Origin: Paratinospora sagittata
Taxonomy: Eukaryota; Streptophyta; Magnoliopsida; Ranunculales; Menispermaceae
Assembly: GCA_035771175.1 (NCBI GenBank)
Contig: CM069605.1
Coordinates: forward strand, 18,120,288 to 18,184,287
Length of the DNA: 64,000 nt
Direction of reading: 5' to 3'
The translations under genes and the position numbers were made by a program. Positions 34,425-45,588 of the stretch are shown here, piece by piece. The stretch's first letter is position 1. Each line of letters begins with the position of its first letter. The notes under the pieces are model-generated. The model was not told where the DNA came from. It saw only the letters and a list, made by a program, of their open reading frames with translations, and made no database searches.

Positions 34425-37400
34425 TGTTGGTCCACCCAAGATGGGGGTGAATTGGGTAAGATGGTCAATTTTAAATTTCTCTTCCAATAACTTAGTGATA
34501 TACATGAGTATATTGGAATTGAACGCATAAACAAAAACTTAGACTACATTGCAAACGTGAGACACAAGATTTATAGTGGTTTGGCCAAGCCTACGTCCAC
34601 TACCTAATCTCCCGATTAGGATTTTCTCAATCCACTAACTAATTCTCTTACGGGTGAGAACAAAACCGTTACAACTGCCCTTTTACAGGTTAAAGGCAAA
34701 CCTATCGTTTCACGGGCTAAGGATGAACCAAATTTTCTTTTTTCGGGATGAAGAAAAATCCATATTCCTTTTCAGGGATAAGGAAGAATCGTTATCCTTT
34801 TACGGGATAAGGAAGAACCATTTCTCTTTTACAGGTTAAGAGATAACATATCCTTTTACAGGTTAAGGACGCACCTATCCTTTTACGAGATTAGGATGAA
34901 CCGGTTCTCTTTTATAGGTTAAGAGATAACCTAACATGATTTCAATCCTGAAATCATTAAGTGAACTACATTCACTTGTCCTGGTTGTTTCATTCCAGAA
35001 ACATACCAGCATTACAACACAAGATAATATTGGTTCTAACTGAGTAAAACACTTTACAATTAAGCTCAGTACAAAACATTACAAAGATATGAAATATGAA
35101 TACGTAATGTTAAGATGAAATACACTTACAGTCCTTTACCTTTCAATGTTCGGTATTGCTCAAGTGCAGTTTCGAAAAGCATGATTTCAATCCTGAAATC
35201 ATTAAGTGAATTACATTCACTTGTCCTGGTTGTTTCAGTCCAGAAACATACCAGCATTACAACACAAGAAAATATTGGTTCTAACTGAGTAGAACACTTT
35301 ACAATTAAGCTCAGTACATAACATTACAAAGATATGAAGTATGAATACGTAATGCTAAGATGAAATACACTTACAGTCCTTTACCTTTCAATGTTTGGTA
35401 TTGCTCAAGTGCAGTTTCGAAAAGCATGAATGATGTGATATGAAAATCAATGCTTCTTCGAAAATAATATGATACCAATAAACATTGACTTGAAAATGAA
35501 GGACTAATGTAAATCAAAGACACAGACAGTTTTCAAAGTAGATATAAAATTTGAGTATGAAAACTTCTAGTTCAGTATTCAGTAATTAACACAACTACTG
35601 ATATAGTTCGATACAATACTTAAGATATGAAATCAGGTACAACTATATATCTCGAACTATTTCTCAAACTCTTTCTTCAGCAAGATTGATATCAAGTATA
35701 GATCAGTGCTGAGAATTTGAGTAGATACCAGATCAAATAAATTTTCAACGATGAAATGTAATTGAAGCTCAATATGAAAATCTTTTGAATACGTAAAGGT
35801 ATCAATGAAAAATACTTTGAAAGTTTAGATATTTGAAAAATATTTTGACACAGACTAACTTTCAAAAAGTGTTGGCACAATAAAAATTATCGGCGAGTTG
35901 TTTGGTCCTAAGTGTTAGTATTTATAGACTTAGTAGGACATAGTCGTTAGACATTTGAAGTTCAAATAATGCTAAAATGTTATATGAAAATGGCGACTGT
36001 AATTTTCACTAACATCCTGGTTCTTTTCAGATTACATGAAAAATGAAAGCTTTTGAAAAAACTTAATTCATGTATCAGAGAGGATCTCTAATAAGTCTTA
36101 AAAGGACTCCGTGCTAAAATCCATTTTTAACAAGTAGACTGATGTAGTGTACTTGTTCGAACAGTGACGGTTGTTGAATTAGCGTCCTGATTCTGTAATC
36201 AGTGTCCTGACGCACAATATCAACTTTGTCGTTTTGTTCCTTGAGGGCGCTCATTACGTATAAGCGTCATGTTGAACAATGAAGTGAGGGCGCTATTGAA
36301 ACGTGAGTGTCCTGACTTACTTTGTCACTTAAACGACTTAACCCTGAGGGTGCTAATGCACAGTTAGCATCCTGCTATGTTTTAAAACAATTGTGTGCAT
36401 GAGGGCATTATTTTTCGAGTAAGCGTCCTATATTTTAAAACATAAAGCATAATACGAGGGCGCTACAACACTATAAGCTTCCTACCACATATTAAAAACA
36501 TTTAAAACTAAAGACAAGTACGTTGAAGGACAATCAGCGTCCTGAAAGCTATTAAGTTGATTCCCAAAGGTGAGGGCACTCCTATCTAGGTAGCGTCTTA
36601 ATAGTTTATTCAACTAATAACTATCAACATCCTCAAAGATAAATTTTTTGAAGAACTTTAAAAATTTTTCAGTAAGCTAATATTGAATCAACATCCTGAC
36701 AACTTCAGAGGTTGACTAAATGAGACAGCTACTTACAAGTAAGCGTTCTGATTAATCAATTCAATTCAACCTTCAAGGTTATCAACGTCCTAATGAACTA
36801 TCAGCGCCTAACTTATCAAGTTCAGGAGAGCGCTACTAACTCATTAGTGTCCTGAAAGACTATTGAAAAACAATTTTAACTTGCGATAAAAAATATGATA
36901 AAAGTGAATAAAAACTCGGTAAATTTCAAATTAAATATAGAGTATTAAATAATTTGAAATACCGTAAAACGTAAGGTTAAAAACATGCAAGTATGCAAGT
37001 GGTTTGTTCATGGTTTTGGAAAACATTTGAGCAAAATCGATTAGAGAAAGATATACCTTAAATACTGTGTATTTCACATTTTCTCATAATCTTTAAACTC
37101 AACTCTTTATTATGAGATCTTCAATAAGAATTTCTCACTGCAGTTGAATGTCTTGAACGTTGATCGAAAGATGTACACTTGAAGCTTGATCGAATCGTTC
37201 AAGTGGTGATCTTGAAATCATGATGTGATCGTTGAGGTCCTTTTGATTGAAATGATCTTGAACGTCTAATATGACCTTTGAGTTCCTTGATCGAATCGTT
37301 CCTTGGCTTTTTACTTTCCTGAGGTGCTTGGATGAAATCTTGGTTAAGGCTCGTTAGCACCGAAAAGTACTTTGTTTGTGATCATCCAAATATACTTTAT

Positions 37401-37448
37401 CACAGTATATTTAGGGACGTGCTAAGTGATGATCCTTTTAGGTTAACA
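34425..37448 (-). mobile_element. SIRE-like copia solo LTR, 3024 bp
   Basis: Starts TGTTGGTCCACCC and ends AGGTTAACA, colinear with the solo LTR at 27542-30553 and of nearly equal length. The flanks are ACTTT (34420-34424) and ACCTC (37449-37453); both differences are C to T, consistent with decay of a 5-bp duplication. A block of about 170-190 bp (GATTTCAATCCTGAAATCATTAAG onward, near 34938 and 35183) is tandemly duplicated. The phrase array is at 36178-36865. Confidence 0.85.
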
Positions 37449-37528
37449 ACCTCTATCCTTCTTTCTCTATTTCCTAGTATGTATTTCTGTTCAGCTCGAC
37501 CTAACTTCTGTTTTGTTTTTCCTTACAG

Positions 37529-38522
37529 TTCACTGGGACAATCCGTCAAAGACAACTAAGGCCGACCTTTCTAAATTGGAGGAGATTTACCACACGAGTT
37601 ATTGGGATCGCTCCTACGAGGTCATCTTGACTCCAACTCGTGTTTTCGCCGCAGGCCTTATTAACAAGCAGGAATTTTTCACTGGTAAGTTATATTTGTC
37701 AATTTTAATAACTTTCGGGGTTTGTTCTGAGCTGACCTCTTACTATTCATCTATCTGCAGGTTATCCGACCGAGATCATGTCTACAAAGAATACGAGCAC
37801 GAGCGGGCTTTCGAGCAGGCCCAGTCGTCTGCTCAGAAGGCCAACTCACCCGTCGAGCAGGAGTCTCGGTCTCAGTGGGCTACTCCGGTTGACAGTTCTT
37901 CTGCTCTGCCCCCAATGGCAACAGCTTCTGCTACAGCAGTCAACCCGAAAGAAGCAGCAGCTCGGCGCAAGAGCAAAGCTCGGGAGCCCTATGTCTCTTT
38001 TTGCTTACCCGGCAAGAAGCTCCGTGAGATGGGGCCTCTGGTGACGAAACTTGATGATCAAGATCTCACAATTTAGGTAACATACCTTTTCTCGGTACTC
38101 TTTGTAATTTTTCAATATACCTAGTCTAACTAGTGCATTTATTCTTGTTCACTCTGCCCACCAGAACAAAGGCGAAGGTTGCTTCCTTAGATTCCGAGCT
38201 ATTCAGCTCGACTCGTCGTGCTGTCGAGGAGTTTAAGGCTTCTCAAGAGTTTGATGACTTGAAACGCAAAGAGTACGAGATGGGTTAGATCCACATGAGG
38301 GTCGACTTCAGCAAGTACTTCATGGATAAGGTTGATATGGCCGCCTTTGACAACTTCATGGCTGAGCAACAACAAGAAAAGGCTGATGAAGCCGAAGAAG
38401 AGGCTATTGCTGGGGAAGCTGGTGCTGCTGAGCCAGGGGTGAGAGCTAAGGGAGAAGGCCAAGAAGAGACTGAAGTCGAGCAGCATGGGGCCAACGACGA
38501 TGTTGTCATATTAGGGGTCTAG
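37529..38522 (+). pseudogene. Antisense gene of the Tat element, downstream exons
   Basis: After a splice acceptor CCTTACAG (ends 37528), the exon reads HWDNPSKTTKADLSKLEEIY and TRVFAAGLINKQEFFTG up to a donor GTAAGT at 37685. A 76-bp intron ends CTGCAG at 37760. The next exon in the better frame reads REPYVSFCLPGKKLREMG. An acceptor CACCAG at 38164 opens the last exon, with FKASQEFDDLKRKEYEMG, a TAG, then FSKYFMDKVDMAAFDNF, an acidic coiled tail, and NDDVVILGV at the stop 38520-38522. Splicing at 37760 leaves a one-base frame conflict, probably a mutation. Confidence 0.6.
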
Positions 38523-38639
38523 GCCTTTGTATTTTATTTGTCTTTTTTGTAACTGCGTTCGGATGCCGAGCTAAAACTCTAAATCAACTCTTTTACAAAA
38601 AATTATCTTGATACTTGATACTGAGCTGACACTTGTTAC

Positions 38640-39185
38640 ATAGAAAAATTATCTTACACCTGTTTTCATTAGCTTTAGACGAATTTTAGTAAAACCTTCT
38701 CATCTCGTGAGCTCGGCTCGGAGAGCTTGCTCTACGGGACTTAGAAGGATTTTCGCAATAATCTTCATCCCGTGAGCTCTGCTGAGAAAGCCTGCTCTAT
38801 GGGACTTAGAATAGTTTTTGCAAAATCCTTGTCTCGTGAGCTCGACAATGATTTGACCTTGAGGTGCTCTGAAAGTGGTGTCCTTCATGATAATAGTCCG
38901 AGCTCTAATGAACTAGACCCCGAGGTACTATGAAAATGAACTCCTTCTTGGCAATAACCTGAGCTCTGACGAGCTCAGATCCCAAGGTACTATGAGAATT
39001 AACTCCTTCTCGGTGATAACCTGAGCTCTGACGATCTTAGATCCTAAGGTATTTTAGGCCTTGCTCTTCTTCCTGGCAATAATCTGGGCTTGAGCTCGGA
39101 CCCCAGGGTACTCTGGGCTTTCAGCCCCTTCTTGGGGATTATTTGAGCAAGGCTCGTATCCCCAATGTACTAGCCGTTTTCCTTC
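38640..39185. repeat. Tandem repeats in the 3' region of the Tat element
   Basis: Two adjacent arrays. About 38697-38850 has two to three copies of a roughly 64-bp unit (CTCGTGAGCTCGGCTC, GGGACTTAGAA). About 38880-39183 has five copies of a roughly 61-bp unit (TCCTTCTTGGCAATAA, CCTGAGCTCTGACGA, AAGGTACTATGA). They lie between integrase and the antisense gene. Tandem repeats at this place are a known habit of Tat elements. Confidence 0.75.
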
Positions 39186-39346
39186 TTGTCATGTTGTGTC
39201 AAGATTTGTTGATAAATTTGTTCACGCAAAGTCGTCAAGAAACAAACTAATTTATAAATTTCACTGAAAATGACAAGATGATAAACTTAACTTGAGCGGG
39301 TGATCCCTGCTTGCTATTCCTACTGAGCTACTCCTACTTGCTACAA

Positions 39347-40523
39347 CTATTGGTAGTAAAACTTCAGATGCTCTACGTGCCATGGTTTGGTAATCCGTCT
39401 TTCATCGAGGTCTTCGAACTCGCACACTCTGTTCCTCGGTGTTGCAGTGACCTCGTACGGTCCTTCCTTGTTTAGGCTGAGAGCCCCTGCTTTGGCCTCC
39501 TTGGTGTTGAGCATGACTTTCCTCAGTACAAGGTCACTAATTTTGAAACTATGGGGTCTCACTTTAGAATTGTAGTACTTCAATTTTCTCCTTTGGTATG
39601 CAGCTAGTATAAGTTGTGATTGCTCTTTTTTTTCTTCTAAAAGGTCCAGCTCGGCTTTCTGTGCATCTGAATTCTTCACTTCATTGAAGTATGATGTTCT
39701 CAAAGTTGGAATGTCGAGCTCTACTGGAATAACAACTTCTATTCCAAACGCCAGAGAAAAATGGGACGTTGTTCTATAAGACCATAATACCTGTGGGAAG
39801 TCATCTACCCAAGTTCATTTCTTTTCCTCGATTCTTGCCTTCAACATGTGCTTGATAATCTTTTTGATGACTTCAACTTGTCCATTCGCCTGGGGGTGAG
39901 CTGGTGTAGAGAAGAAATGACGAACTCCCAGCTCGGAGCAAAATGAGCTGAACTTCGCATTGTCGAACTGCTTCCCATTGTCTAATAATATGGTGAATGG
40001 TAGTCTGAATCGGTAAATAATCGACTGCCAGATGAATTTCGTGGTCTTTTGCTCAATTATGCGAGCAAGGGGCTCTTGCTTCTACCCACTTGGTGAAGTA
40101 ATCCTCTCTACAATGGAAAAATTAACTTGACCTTTGCAAATTGGCAAAGGCCCAATTAAGTCTACCCCCCATTGAGCAAAAGGCCAAGGACTTTGAATGG
40201 GAGTTAGATTTTTAGGATGAGCTCTTATGATAGTAGCATGTCACTGACAACTGTCACTGTGCCTAGCTTTCCTCAGGGCATCACGATTGATCGTTAGCCA
40301 GTAATATCCCTGACGGAGTACTTTATATGCGAGAGCTCTTCCTCCAAAGTGATTCCCGCATGTACCACATCAAGGACGAGGTGAGCTTGGTCTTCTCCCA
40401 GACACTTCAAATATGGAAAACTGTAGCTACGTCGATATAACATGTTGTTGATGAGCACATATTTGGCCGCTTGTCACTGTATTTTCCTTGTCAATACTTT
40501 GTCCACTGGAAGCTCTTCTATTT
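39347..40523 (-). pseudogene. Tat-like integrase, decayed
   Basis: Minus strand, 3' part of pol. The open C-terminal piece 39347-39703 reads AAYQRRKLKYYNSKVRPHSF, KISDLVLRKV, then NKEGPYEV, a GPY-type module. Upstream segments read LLDNGKQFDNAKFSSFC, HPQANGQVEV (catalytic Glu) and a zinc-finger region near 40250-40330. Several stops separate them. It lies between the second RNase H and the 3' repeats. Confidence 0.7.
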
Positions 40524-40868
40524 TCAAAAATACCACAATCGGGTCCATCTAGGAATGGCGGATTTTTTAAGGCCGACCTGACTTCCTTCCTTGATACTTC
40601 TGTTGTGCAGAAATTCTACCGGTACTTGTAGTATAAGCTCGTCCCTAGAGGATGAGGGGAGCTTTAAGATATCGTCCACAAGAGAGTTGCCTGCTCGTGG
40701 TATTTGTATGACTTCATATTCTTCAAAGTTACTCAACAGCTCTTTCACCATCCGCAGATAGGCCTTCATGCAATCATCCTTCGTTTGGTACTCGGCGGTG
40801 ACCTGACTTGCAACAAGTTGTGAATCGCAATATATTGCAATCTTGCGTACCCCCCAGTTGAGCGCCAT
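40524..40868 (-). pseudogene. Second, archaeal-type RNase H (aRNH) of the Tat element
   Basis: Reads MALNWGVRKIAIYCDSQLVA, EYQTKDDCMKAYLRMVKELL and AGNSLVDDILKLPSS, the typical form of the extra RNase H that plant Tat/Ogre elements carry after the ordinary one. The catalytic Asp in YCDSQ and the later DD are visible. The usual ADxLA reads VDDIL. The upstream part of the domain continues to about 40950 with stops. Confidence 0.8.
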
Positions 40869-40952
40869 TCGTAGTCCTACTAAAAGAGTTTCATATTCGG
40901 ATTCAATATTCGAGGTTGAGAAGCCATAGCGGATAGCTGCGAGGTGTTTGCC

Positions 40953-41464
40953 TCATTTATGTGAGACCAAAGCAATGCTGGCCCCACTTCCTTGTTTGCA
41001 CAATGAGCCATCAACAAACAGTTTCCATGTTAGCTCGAGCTCAGCATCAATATCATCTTCTTCTTTTTTCTTGAAAGAGAACTTCTTTACAAAATCAGTC
41101 AGTGCTTGCCCTTTGATAGATATTATTGGTCGATATTCAATATCAAACTCATTGAGCTCAATTGCCCACTTCGTTAGCCGACCTGAGGTCTTTGATTTCT
41201 GCAAAACCTGGCGCAGTGTCATGTGAGCACGACTATAGAATGAGCTTGGAAGTATGGTCGAAGCTTTTGGGCTAAGGTGATGAGGGCAAGGACCAACTTC
41301 TCTATTTCGGGATACCTAATTTTTACATTGAGCAATGACTTGCTCACATAGTAAACAGGCTTTTGCATCCCCTGCTCTTCCCTGATGAGGGCAGAGCTCA
41401 CTACCGTGTTGGATATGGACAGGTAAAAGAAGAGCTTTTCCCCGGAAACGGGTTTTGAGAGCAT
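40953..41464 (-). pseudogene. Ordinary RNase H and linker of the Tat element
   Basis: 41219-41464 reads LFFYLSISNTVVSSALIREE, PVYYVSKSLLNVKIRYPEIE and LVLALITLAQKLRPYFQAH; 40953-41222 reads TSGRLTKWAIELNEFDIEYR, KGQALTDFVKKF and WKLFVDGSLCKQGSGASIAL, where the second RNase H begins. The two pieces are offset by a small frameshift near 41220. Confidence 0.8.
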
Positions 41465-41701
41465 AGGTGATGAGCAAAGATAAGTTTTGAGCTCTTGAAA
41501 AGCTTGCTCACACTCTTCATCTCATTTAACGGTCTTCTTTTTTATCAACTTAAAGGAAGAAAGACACTTATCTGTTGACTTTGACACAAATCGGTTCAAT
41601 GCAGCTATGCACCCTGTCAACCGTTATAGTTTTTTGATATTTTTAGGCACTTTCATATCGAGGATGGCTCGGATCTTGTCAGGGTTTGCCTCGATTCCCC
41701 T

Positions 41702-42207
41702 CTAGTGGACTAAGAATCCAAGGAGTTTTCCTGTTGTGTCGAACACCTCTCTAAGATCGTAGGGATGACCTGCCGATTTGATGTTTTTTACTAGCATGTC
41801 GTCAACATATACCTCCATGTTCTGCCCAATCTTCTCTTCAAAGACCCAGTTCACCAGCCTCTGATATGTTGCACTAGCATTTTTAAGGCCGAAAGACATT
41901 ACTTTGTAGCAGTACAAGCCCCGGTCTATTATGAACGAGGTCTTCTCTTCATCTCTATGGTACATCATAATCTGGTTGTAACCAGAATAGGCGTCCATGA
42001 AGCTGAGCAACTCATGTCCAGCAGTGGCATCAACGAGCTGATCTATCCAGGAGAGAGGGAAGTTGTTCTTCGGGCAGGCCTTGTTCAAGTCTGTGAAATC
42101 AACACGGGTCCTCCATTTGCCGTTTGGTTTTCGAATCATAACGACATTGGCCAGCCATTCTGGGTATGACACCTCACGGATGAACTGGGCACGAATGAGC
42201 TTGTCGA
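41702..42207 (-). pseudogene. Tat-like reverse transcriptase, main part
   Basis: Minus strand: KLIRAQFIREVSYPEWLANV, MIRKPNGKWRTRVDFTDLNK, LLSFMDAYSGYNQI (first Asp), MSFGLKNASATYQRLVN and MEVYVDDMLVK (YVDD active site). It is nearly complete and uninterrupted from the LTR insertion point at 42207 downward. The N-terminal part continues at 44126. Confidence 0.9.
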
Positions 42208-44125
42208 TGTTGAACCAATTATCCTCATGTCCCTTACGAGAATATGTCCCTAATGTGAAAGATATTTTGATGATTACAAACCACATTCTATTTATGATAA
42301 TACAGCATACATGGCGTATCTAATCTTACTTGAAGGTTTCGAAGAATCAATGATGCATGGTGAACATATTAAAAGATCTACTTGAAGACCATGACCATTT
42401 AAAGATATTAGTGTATGATTAGATTATGTTTAGGTTGTAAAACCTTATCTGCCATTTGATTCAGCTATATGCATGAATACATGTTTTAGTGGAATTGATT
42501 TTCGATCATTTGGATATTTGATTTATAATTGTGTTTATCAAGCTTTAATCGAAATATCAAAAATCGTTTTTATAGAGTCTTTCAAGACGCTAATGTTTTA
42601 GCAGCGCCCTCCTCGACTTGATGAGTCAAGACGCTGATAAAATATTAGAACGCTCAAGGTTGAATTGAACTGATTCATTAGGATGCTTACTTGTAAGTAG
42701 CAACCTCCCTTTAGTCAACCTTGAAAGTGTCAGGACGCTGACTTAGTTTTTAATTGTTTTCTATCTTTAAGGACGCTAATAGTTATAAGTTGAAAAACTT
42801 TCAGGACGCTACTTGTGTAGGAGCGCCCTCATCCTTAAAATTAACTTAATAACTTTCAGGACGCTTACTGTCTTTCAGTGCACTCAATATTATTTCAAAA
42901 TTGTTTTAAAATATCATGACGCTTACTTATAAGTAGTGCCCTCGTGCATTTAAGTATCTTAAAACAAAACAGGAAGCTAACTGTCGAGTAGTACCCTCAT
43001 GATTTAAGTCATTTAATCGTCAAAGTAAATCAGGACGCTTACGATTTAGTAGCGCCCTCACTTCAATGTTTAGCATGACGCTTATGCTCTATGAGCGTCC
43101 GCAAGAAACAAAACTACAAAAGTTGATATTATGCGTCAAGACGCTAATTTAACAATGTTACTATTCTCTCACTAACACTATTACAATCTACTTTTTCATA
43201 ACCGTACAAAAACTTTTCAGAATCGTACAACAATTTTTTTAGAACTTTTTAAACGTTCTAATACTTTGTCAGAACATTCATTTTTCGTAAATGATCAAAT
43301 GATTCAGGTGCTATCTCCGAAATATGCACAGAGCTGAATCGATCCATTTCGGGAAAGAATCTAGACGTTGTATTTAAAATGACCTAGAGCGCCAAAATTC
43401 ACTAAGTCCATTATGCCTCTGTTATTTCTATATATATGTGCTGCCTTAGAGCAGAAATACAACGAATCAATACGAAAACTGATATTCATTCAAAACGTAT
43501 TAACAATTTTCACTTGTGCGAAAAACTTTTGAAAGTTAGTCTTCTTTCATTTGTGCTTGAACTTATGATCATTTTGAAAGAAAAACATCACGTCTTCTGG
43601 ATTGATTGATCTTAATCTTTATCATTTTTAAAATTCATTGAAGAAGACAAAAGCTATTTGAATCTGTTTTCAGTTGAACTTCATCATACATATTTTGCTG
43701 AATCTGTGGGAACAGAAAGTTTAATCCAAAGCTTTGTAAGTAACACTTTGATTCAAAGTAATAGAAATCATATCTCATCTTGTATTCAGTTTTAAGTAAT
43801 TGGTTAGTCACTGGGGTAGAGCAAGTGCTGCTCAAAGTTGTAATAGTTCTCTCACACCCGTAAGTTGAGAAAGTGTACCAGTTTGATCTTCACCTGTAAG
43901 AAGATCCATAGTGGAGTTTGAACAAATCCTAACTGGGAAGTTACGTATTGGATGTAGGTGAGGCCGAACCACTATAAATCTTGATTGCATTGTCTTTTTT
44001 ACATCTGTCGTATTTATATGTTATACTTTGTTTAATCTGTTTTCAATATTTTGCACATTATTAAGAAAGGTTAAAATCTGTTAAGTGTCCGATTCACCCC
44101 CTTCTTAGACATATCTGGGCCAACA
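42208..44125 (+). mobile_element. SIRE-like copia solo LTR in the RT gene, 1918 bp, TSD GTCGA
   Basis: Starts TGTTGAACC and ends CTGGGCCAACA. The flanks 42203-42207 and 44126-44130 are both GTCGA, and removing the insert plus one copy rejoins the RT frame at EVD-KLI. It is related to the LTR at 18834-20834 (shared AAGCTTTAATCGAAATATC region) in the same orientation. It has one TTCTC...GTTGAGAA unit where the other has six. Confidence 0.95.
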
Positions 44126-44450
44126 GTCGACCTCCTACCGGATAGCCTCAGCTCTTTCTGTGCTTACGGCTCTCCTCTTTTGTCATACTGGGGCGACTAT
44201 CTGATTAATGTTGAGACGGTGAACGATCACCTCTTTTGAAATACCAGGCATATCATCATGAGACCATGCGAATATGTCCTTATATTCTCTTAATACCTGG
44301 ATGACCCAGTTTGCTAGGTCTGAGTTCATCTCAGTTCCAACTTTGACAGTTTTGGTCAGGTCTTCTATGATCGGCACCTCTCCCCATTCATCTTGTGCCT
44401 TGAGACTAGAGGTGTCTTCTCGTGGATCGAGGTCCTAATCAGACGCTACA
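44126..44450 (-). pseudogene. Tat-like RT, N-terminal part
   Basis: Reads VIQVLREYKDIFAWSHDDMP, GISKEVIVHRLNIN, VAPV-stop-QKRRAVSTERA and EAIR-stop-EVD, then the solo LTR. The family normally has VKQKRR and EEVxKLL here, so the two stops are point mutations. Confidence 0.85.
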
Positions 44451-44722
44451 TCAACCTTCATGAGTTCTCCCTCTGCAGGTCAAAAGCTCGGTCCTTCCGA
44501 ACTTTTGCTCTTTATTACTACTGTATAGCATTCTCTCGATTTCATCTGACTTCCTCATACCACACCTAGTATGCACTCGACCGAAAATTTGAGTGTGAGA
44601 TGGTATGTAGACACTACGACTTTCAAACCATTGAGGAGAGGTTTGCCAACGATGGCGTTGTAGACAGAAGGACCTTTCACAACAAAAAACTCCACCATAA
44701 CCGTGGCTCGGTGCTCTTCCTC

Positions 44723-44929
44723 TCATGCTGTGACTGGAAGAACAATCCCCCCTTCTAGCATAATCTCATCTCCCGTAAATCCGATCAGCGAGACGTCCAC
44801 AGGGGGGAGCTGCGTTTTCGCAAGCCCCAACTTTTGAAACGCCGGCCAGTAAAGGATATCGATAGAGCTCTCATTGTCGACAAGGATCCGATGGATTTTG
44901 TAGTTCGCCACATCTAATGTTACCACCAA
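44723..44929 (-). pseudogene. Tat-like protease
   Basis: Reads VDNESSIDILYWPAFQKLGL and VSLIGFTGDE. The lineage usually has VD-N/T-GSS-DIL, so the active-site Gly is Glu here. The catalytic Asp is kept. Stops lie on both sides. Confidence 0.75.
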
Positions 44930-45017
44930 AGCATCAGAATAAGGTCAGCTGATGTCTCGAGGCTCTTCCTCTGTGAAGGTAATAGCAAAGTATGTTCTCC
45001 TTTGCTTTTCTGGTCGG

Positions 45018-45394
45018 CTAGACAGGTTCATAACATCCGTCCGTGCAGCTCGAACATAAGCCTTCAATGCTCGGTTCGATGTCTTGTCGAGGCCTCAACC
45101 GATAATGGTTTTGATCTCCCTCGACTGGTCGACTCTTCTTTTCTCTAGCGACTGAGCCCTTTTCTAGTCCGAGCCCCTCACGTATTCTTGTAGACAATCT
45201 CAACAGATAAGAGTTTCAATCTCCTCTTTTATGTTGAAACACTGGTCAGTGTTGTGACCGTAATCCTTGTGGTACCGGCAATACTTCCTCTTGTCCCGTC
45301 GATAGGGATGAATGCTCAGCTTTTTTGGCCATTTGAGGGGTTCCTTGTCTTGCATCTCTAAGAAGATTTGTTCTGTCGAGGTGGTCAAAGGCAT
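45018..45394 (-). pseudogene. Tat-like Gag nucleocapsid region
   Basis: 45200-45394 reads YCRYHKDYGHNTDQCFNIKE, the Cys/His knuckle usual for Tat Gag (C-x2-H-x-x-x-x-H-x4-C pattern), preceded by a basic segment. It binds element RNA in the particle. The piece below it has no clear domain. Confidence 0.75.
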
Positions 45395-45588
45395 GTAAGT
45401 CGAATAAACGTTATGAACGCCTTTCTTTTTGGGTCTCGTCGATCTGAATTGGACCTTTTCTCACCTTTGTTGTCCTCGTTGGCTTTATCATCTCTTTTCC
45501 TCTTCTTGTCCTTCTTCGAACTATTGGAAAGATTATCTTCTTCTTTTTTGGCTTCAGCTTGCTCATCTGCATTAATGTACTTCTGAGC

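Noticed and set aside
19190..43160. Regularly spaced short repeats that could suggest a CRISPR array
   Set aside because: The units are imperfect inverted phrases within plant LTRs, spacing is irregular, and there are no cas genes; the genome is eukaryotic.
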